Of a DNA stretch of 64,000 nucleotides, positions 61,808 through 64,000 are shown one piece after another (positions within the stretch are counted from its first letter, which is position 1; each line of letters opens with the position of its first letter). Under the pieces are notes generated by a model. It ran no database searches and was not told where the DNA came from. It saw nothing but the letters and a program-made list of their open reading frames with translations. The stretch is taken from positions 124,001 through 188,000 of the forward strand of contig NZ_LXLV01000073.1 in assembly GCF_001757995.1 (NCBI RefSeq). Direction: 5' to 3'. The DNA comes from Bacillus mycoides (GTDB taxonomy: Bacteria; Bacillota; Bacilli; Bacillales; Bacillaceae_G). Both the position numbers and the translations under genes were made by a program.

Positions 61808-62602
61808 TTATACGTATTGAATTTTCGTAGGCATTTTTGGATCTGTGTCATGTATTTCAAAGGCTTCTCCCACTCCAAAACCCTTTTCTTCTAACACTTG
61901 TGATACAGACATACGCGCTAATTCTTTCATGTTATTATCTAAGCTTAAATGCGCTAAATAAATGTGTTTTGTCTCGTCTGTAATAACATCCGCCATCGCT
62001 AATGCAGCATCCTCATTACAAACGTGACCTACATCACTTAATATGCGTCTTTTAATGCTCCATGGATAGCGTCCCATACGAAGCATTTCCACATCATGAT
62101 TGCTTTCAAATACGAAAGCATTCGCTCCCTTAATAACACCTTTCATACGGTCACTTACGTATCCCGTATCTGTAATAAGAGCTAACTTTCTATTATTGTT
62201 ATGAAAAGCATAAAACATCGGTTCTGCCGCATCATGAGAAACACCAAATGATTCAACTTCAATATCCCCAAATGTTTTCACGTCTCCTACTGAGAAAATG
62301 AATTTTTGATCAGTTGGGATATTACCTATTAAATGTTCCATTGCATTCCATGTTTTCTCGTTCGCATAAACAGGTAAATCATATTTACGCGCCAATACAC
62401 CTAATCCTTTAATGTGGTCACTATGCTCATGTGTTACAAGAATACCTGATATGTCATTTATATTCAGTTCAGCTTGCTTAAATAAGGCCTCTGTAGCTTT
62501 ACCACTTAAACCTGCATCGACGAGCAATTTTTTTTCATCTGTTCCTACATATAGCATATTCCCTGTACTCCCACTTGCAAGTACACTAAAGTGCATACTC
62601 AT
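61808..62602 (-). CDS. walJ: Metallo-beta-lactamase fold hydrolase WalJ (YycJ)
   Basis: Cytosolic protein of 264 residues with the metal-binding motif [10 protein letters not shown] (about 57-66), further ligands in SHDAAEP and LITDTGY, and the conserved [12 protein letters not shown] near the end. YycJ is a DNA-exonuclease-type MBL protein that accompanies the WalRK system and has been linked to DNA repair and coordination of replication with division. Its start overlaps the 3' end of walI by 17 bases, so the two are coupled. Confidence 0.94.
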   Translation of the reverse strand: MSMHFSVLASGSTGNMLYVGTDEKKLLVDAGLSGKATEALFKQAELNINDISGILVTHEHSDHIKGLGVLARKYDLPVYANEKTWNAMEHLIGNIPTDQKFIFSVGDVKTFGDIEVESFGVSHDAAEPMFYAFHNNNRKLALITDTGYVSDRMKGVIKGANAFVFESNHDVEMLRMGRYPWSIKRRILSDVGHVCNEDAALAMADVITDETKHIYLAHLSLDNNMKELARMSVSQVLEEKGFGVGEAFEIHDTDPKMPTKIQYV

Positions 62603-63422
62603 TCTTTCTCACTCCATTATGTTCTTCCGGCACTTGAGTTTCCCCTAATTCCATAACTTGTCCTTCAATTGCATTCACAAAATAGTCCTTTTTCTGCTCT
62701 GTCTTTAAGTTCCACGTTGGAGCAAGCACTTGTATATTAGAAGAAGATTCAGCTAGAGTCGCATATCCAATCTGCGCCTCTTTCACGTGCGTATTTTCTG
62801 CAATTTTATTTTTTACATATATATTTTCTAAAGCTGTTTGAGCAGTGATAATTTCTTGTTCTTTCGTTTTTTCACTTTCGCCCATTTCCTTCAAATCCGT
62901 TAACATTGTTTGTGTATACGAAACAAGCTCATTTTTTTCATTCAAATCTACAACAATCATTGCATGATTGTTGTAGAAAATCGGCTTATCCTTATACTTT
63001 TGAAAGAAATAAATTTTTGAATCTTTCATTGCCCCAAACTCGTATTTCTGCCCATCAAGCACGTAGCTTTTTAAGAAATCATTATACTTGTCCTTTGATA
63101 ACGATTTTGCATTTAAAAATGGTTCTTTCAACTTACTTTCTATCTTATATTCTTCTTGCAGATGCACTGTTTGATTTTTTAAAGACTGCACATCTTCTTC
63201 CTTAAAGCTTTTATTTTTCGCCATAATAAACGACTCTTTTTTCGGCTCTTTAGGAAAACTCCCCATAGTAATTTTAGACTCTTTTAATTGTTGATCAATT
63301 TTTGTTTCTGTCACAAGTTCCAATTGATTACTATCTTGCTTTTGAATGAACTGAAAGATAAGAAAGAGATCTAAAACAAAAAAGGTCACAATAAATATGG
63401 TTTTAATTCGATCCCAATCCAT
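62586..63422 (-). CDS. walI: WalI (YycI), regulator of the WalK kinase
   Basis: Protein of 278 residues with a single N-terminal membrane helix (about 5-27, [20 protein letters not shown]) and an outside domain ending in [18 protein letters not shown]. With WalH it binds and restrains the essential sensor kinase WalK at the membrane. Its start overlaps the walH stop by 20 bases and its stop overlaps walJ, forming an unbroken coupled operon. Length and sequence agree with the family. Confidence 0.93.
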   Translation of the reverse strand: MDWDRIKTIFIVTFFVLDLFLIFQFIQKQDSNQLELVTETKIDQQLKESKITMGSFPKEPKKESFIMAKNKSFKEEDVQSLKNQTVHLQEEYKIESKLKEPFLNAKSLSKDKYNDFLKSYVLDGQKYEFGAMKDSKIYFFQKYKDKPIFYNNHAMIVVDLNEKNELVSYTQTMLTDLKEMGESEKTKEQEIITAQTALENIYVKNKIAENTHVKEAQIGYATLAESSSNIQVLAPTWNLKTEQKKDYFVNAIEGQVMELGETQVPEEHNGVRKNEYAL

Positions 63423-64000
63423 TTAGTCCCCCCTCACTCCATTCAAATATTTTTTGCTTACCATTTTCTTCACATTTTACATACCATATTGGCTTTAAAA
63501 TAATGTTTTTTCCTTCGTTGATGGAATCTTCCAATGATAACTTATAACCAATTCCAACATCCTGAATTGAATTTTTATCAATTTGCGGATTATTCTCTAA
63601 TGATGTCATCACTGTACGACCCGATGCGAGAGAAGTTGTTAGTTGTTTACTAGGCAATTTGAAACTTGGATCAAAAAAGGATCTTTCATACTGCATGATT
63701 TCACCTGAACCCCATGCTTGCTTTAATTCCGCCATTCCATCGCTATTAAATACAGGCAACCCATCCTCATAAAAACGGAAGGACGTTTTCCCCTTATTAA
63801 TATAATCAAAACGATAGAGTTTTAACGCACCACTATGCCCACTTACAAAGTCAAAACTTTTTTGTAAAAGTGCTGCATTATCCATAGATTCATCACTATG
63901 TACAGCGGAGTTTTTGTATTTCAACATTGCATTTGACTGATCAATTTCCATAGAACGTATACCATCTGTAAATGTTTTCTTTGATTTCTCAGAAATAGGG
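63403..64000 (-). CDS. walH: WalH (YycH), C-terminal part, cut by the window end
   Basis: The frame is open to the last base, so the N-terminus, including the membrane helix, lies outside the window; the first ATG seen (63951) is internal. The visible about 199 residues fit the extracellular domain of YycH: SFDFVSGHSGALKLYRFDYI, SFRFYEDGLPVF and the end [18 protein letters not shown]. WalH pairs with WalI to control WalK. Full family length is about 440 residues. Confidence 0.92.
   Translation of the reverse strand, partial: PISEKSKKTFTDGIRSMEIDQSNAMLKYKNSAVHSDESMDNAALLQKSFDFVSGHSGALKLYRFDYINKGKTSFRFYEDGLPVFNSDGMAELKQAWGSGEIMQYERSFFDPSFKLPSKQLTTSLASGRTVMTSLENNPQIDKNSIQDVGIGYKLSLEDSINEGKNIILKPIWYVKCEENGKQKIFEWSEGGLNGLGSN

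Noticed and set aside
62784-62789. CACGTG within walI considered as a second parS
   Set aside because: The flanks do not match the parS consensus beyond the centre. The same holds for CACGTG at 59434-59439 in the radical SAM gene.
1-64000. Search for IS elements, prophage genes, CRISPR arrays, rRNA and tRNA
   Set aside because: No transposase, integrase, phage structural gene, regular direct-repeat array or RNA-gene sequence was recognised in the window.

Overview
The window is chromosomal DNA from a low-GC, Gram-positive, endospore-forming bacterium of the Bacillus cereus group. The indications are AT-rich sequence, AGGAGG-type ribosome binding sites, compact intrinsic terminators, and B. 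cereus-type versions of bacterial nitric oxide synthase, lrgAB/lytSR, hemolysin III, HemAT and the walH-walI-walJ-htrC-rlmH block. That last block (60-64 kb) normally lies just left of oriC. A DnaA-box cluster and a parS-like site support an origin-proximal position. No rRNA, tRNA, insertion sequence, prophage or CRISPR array was found.

Layout. 0-10 kb: azoreductase, a two-component system whose kinase has a four-cysteine GAF domain, pyridoxine kinase, a 5TM-LYT diguanylate cyclase, a CstA-type carrier with its YjiX partner and an odd LytTR regulator, and a NiaP-like MFS carrier. 10-13.5 kb: a polysaccharide trio (TagA-like, GT4, O-antigen-ligase/polymerase-like). 14-32 kb: a TRIC-family channel, the HemAT oxygen sensor, and a long set of surface-glycan genes: GT39-like membrane transferases, three GT2 enzymes, a Wzx-like flippase, the YfhO/CsbB pair, and an MBOAT plus DHHW O-acetylation pair, with an ABC-F ATPase between them. 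32-38 kb: a TetR/RND efflux pair with clear operators, MsrAB, and an AI-2E-family permease. 39-43 kb: lrgAB with lytSR. 43-46 kb: an MFS carrier behind an RNA leader that looks like a PyrR attenuator, and a BCCT carrier. 46-52 kb: nos, a wrecked superoxide dismutase gene, an SDR protein, an AmiS/UreI channel, a 3' stump of pelG, galE and hemolysin III. 52-60 kb: DUF1836 protein, dbpA, a lipoprotein, guaC behind two PurBox-like pairs, pepF and a radical SAM/SPASM protein. 60-64 kb: rlmH, a CxxH/CxxC protein, htrC, walJ, walI and the 3' part of walH.

How the genes fit together. Two systems of the pyruvate/carbon-overflow type occur here (CstA-YjiX beside a LytTR protein; LrgAB beside LytSR with a cre-like site). 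The 10-32 kb block is devoted to making, exporting and decorating cell-envelope glycans. Nucleotide control appears twice at the leader level (PyrR-type RNA before an MFS carrier; PurR-type boxes before guaC). Two gene remnants (sodA-like and pelG) show recent local gene loss between 47 and 50 kb.

Most notable points: the PyrR-type attenuator on an MFS carrier, a degenerate receiver in the LytTR regulator next to cstA, a parS-like 42-bp perfect palindrome, the DnaA-box cluster at rlmH, the hemAT start displaced by a homopolymer run, and the sod and pelG remnants. All functional statements come from reading the sequence and from recalled family knowledge; no search was run.
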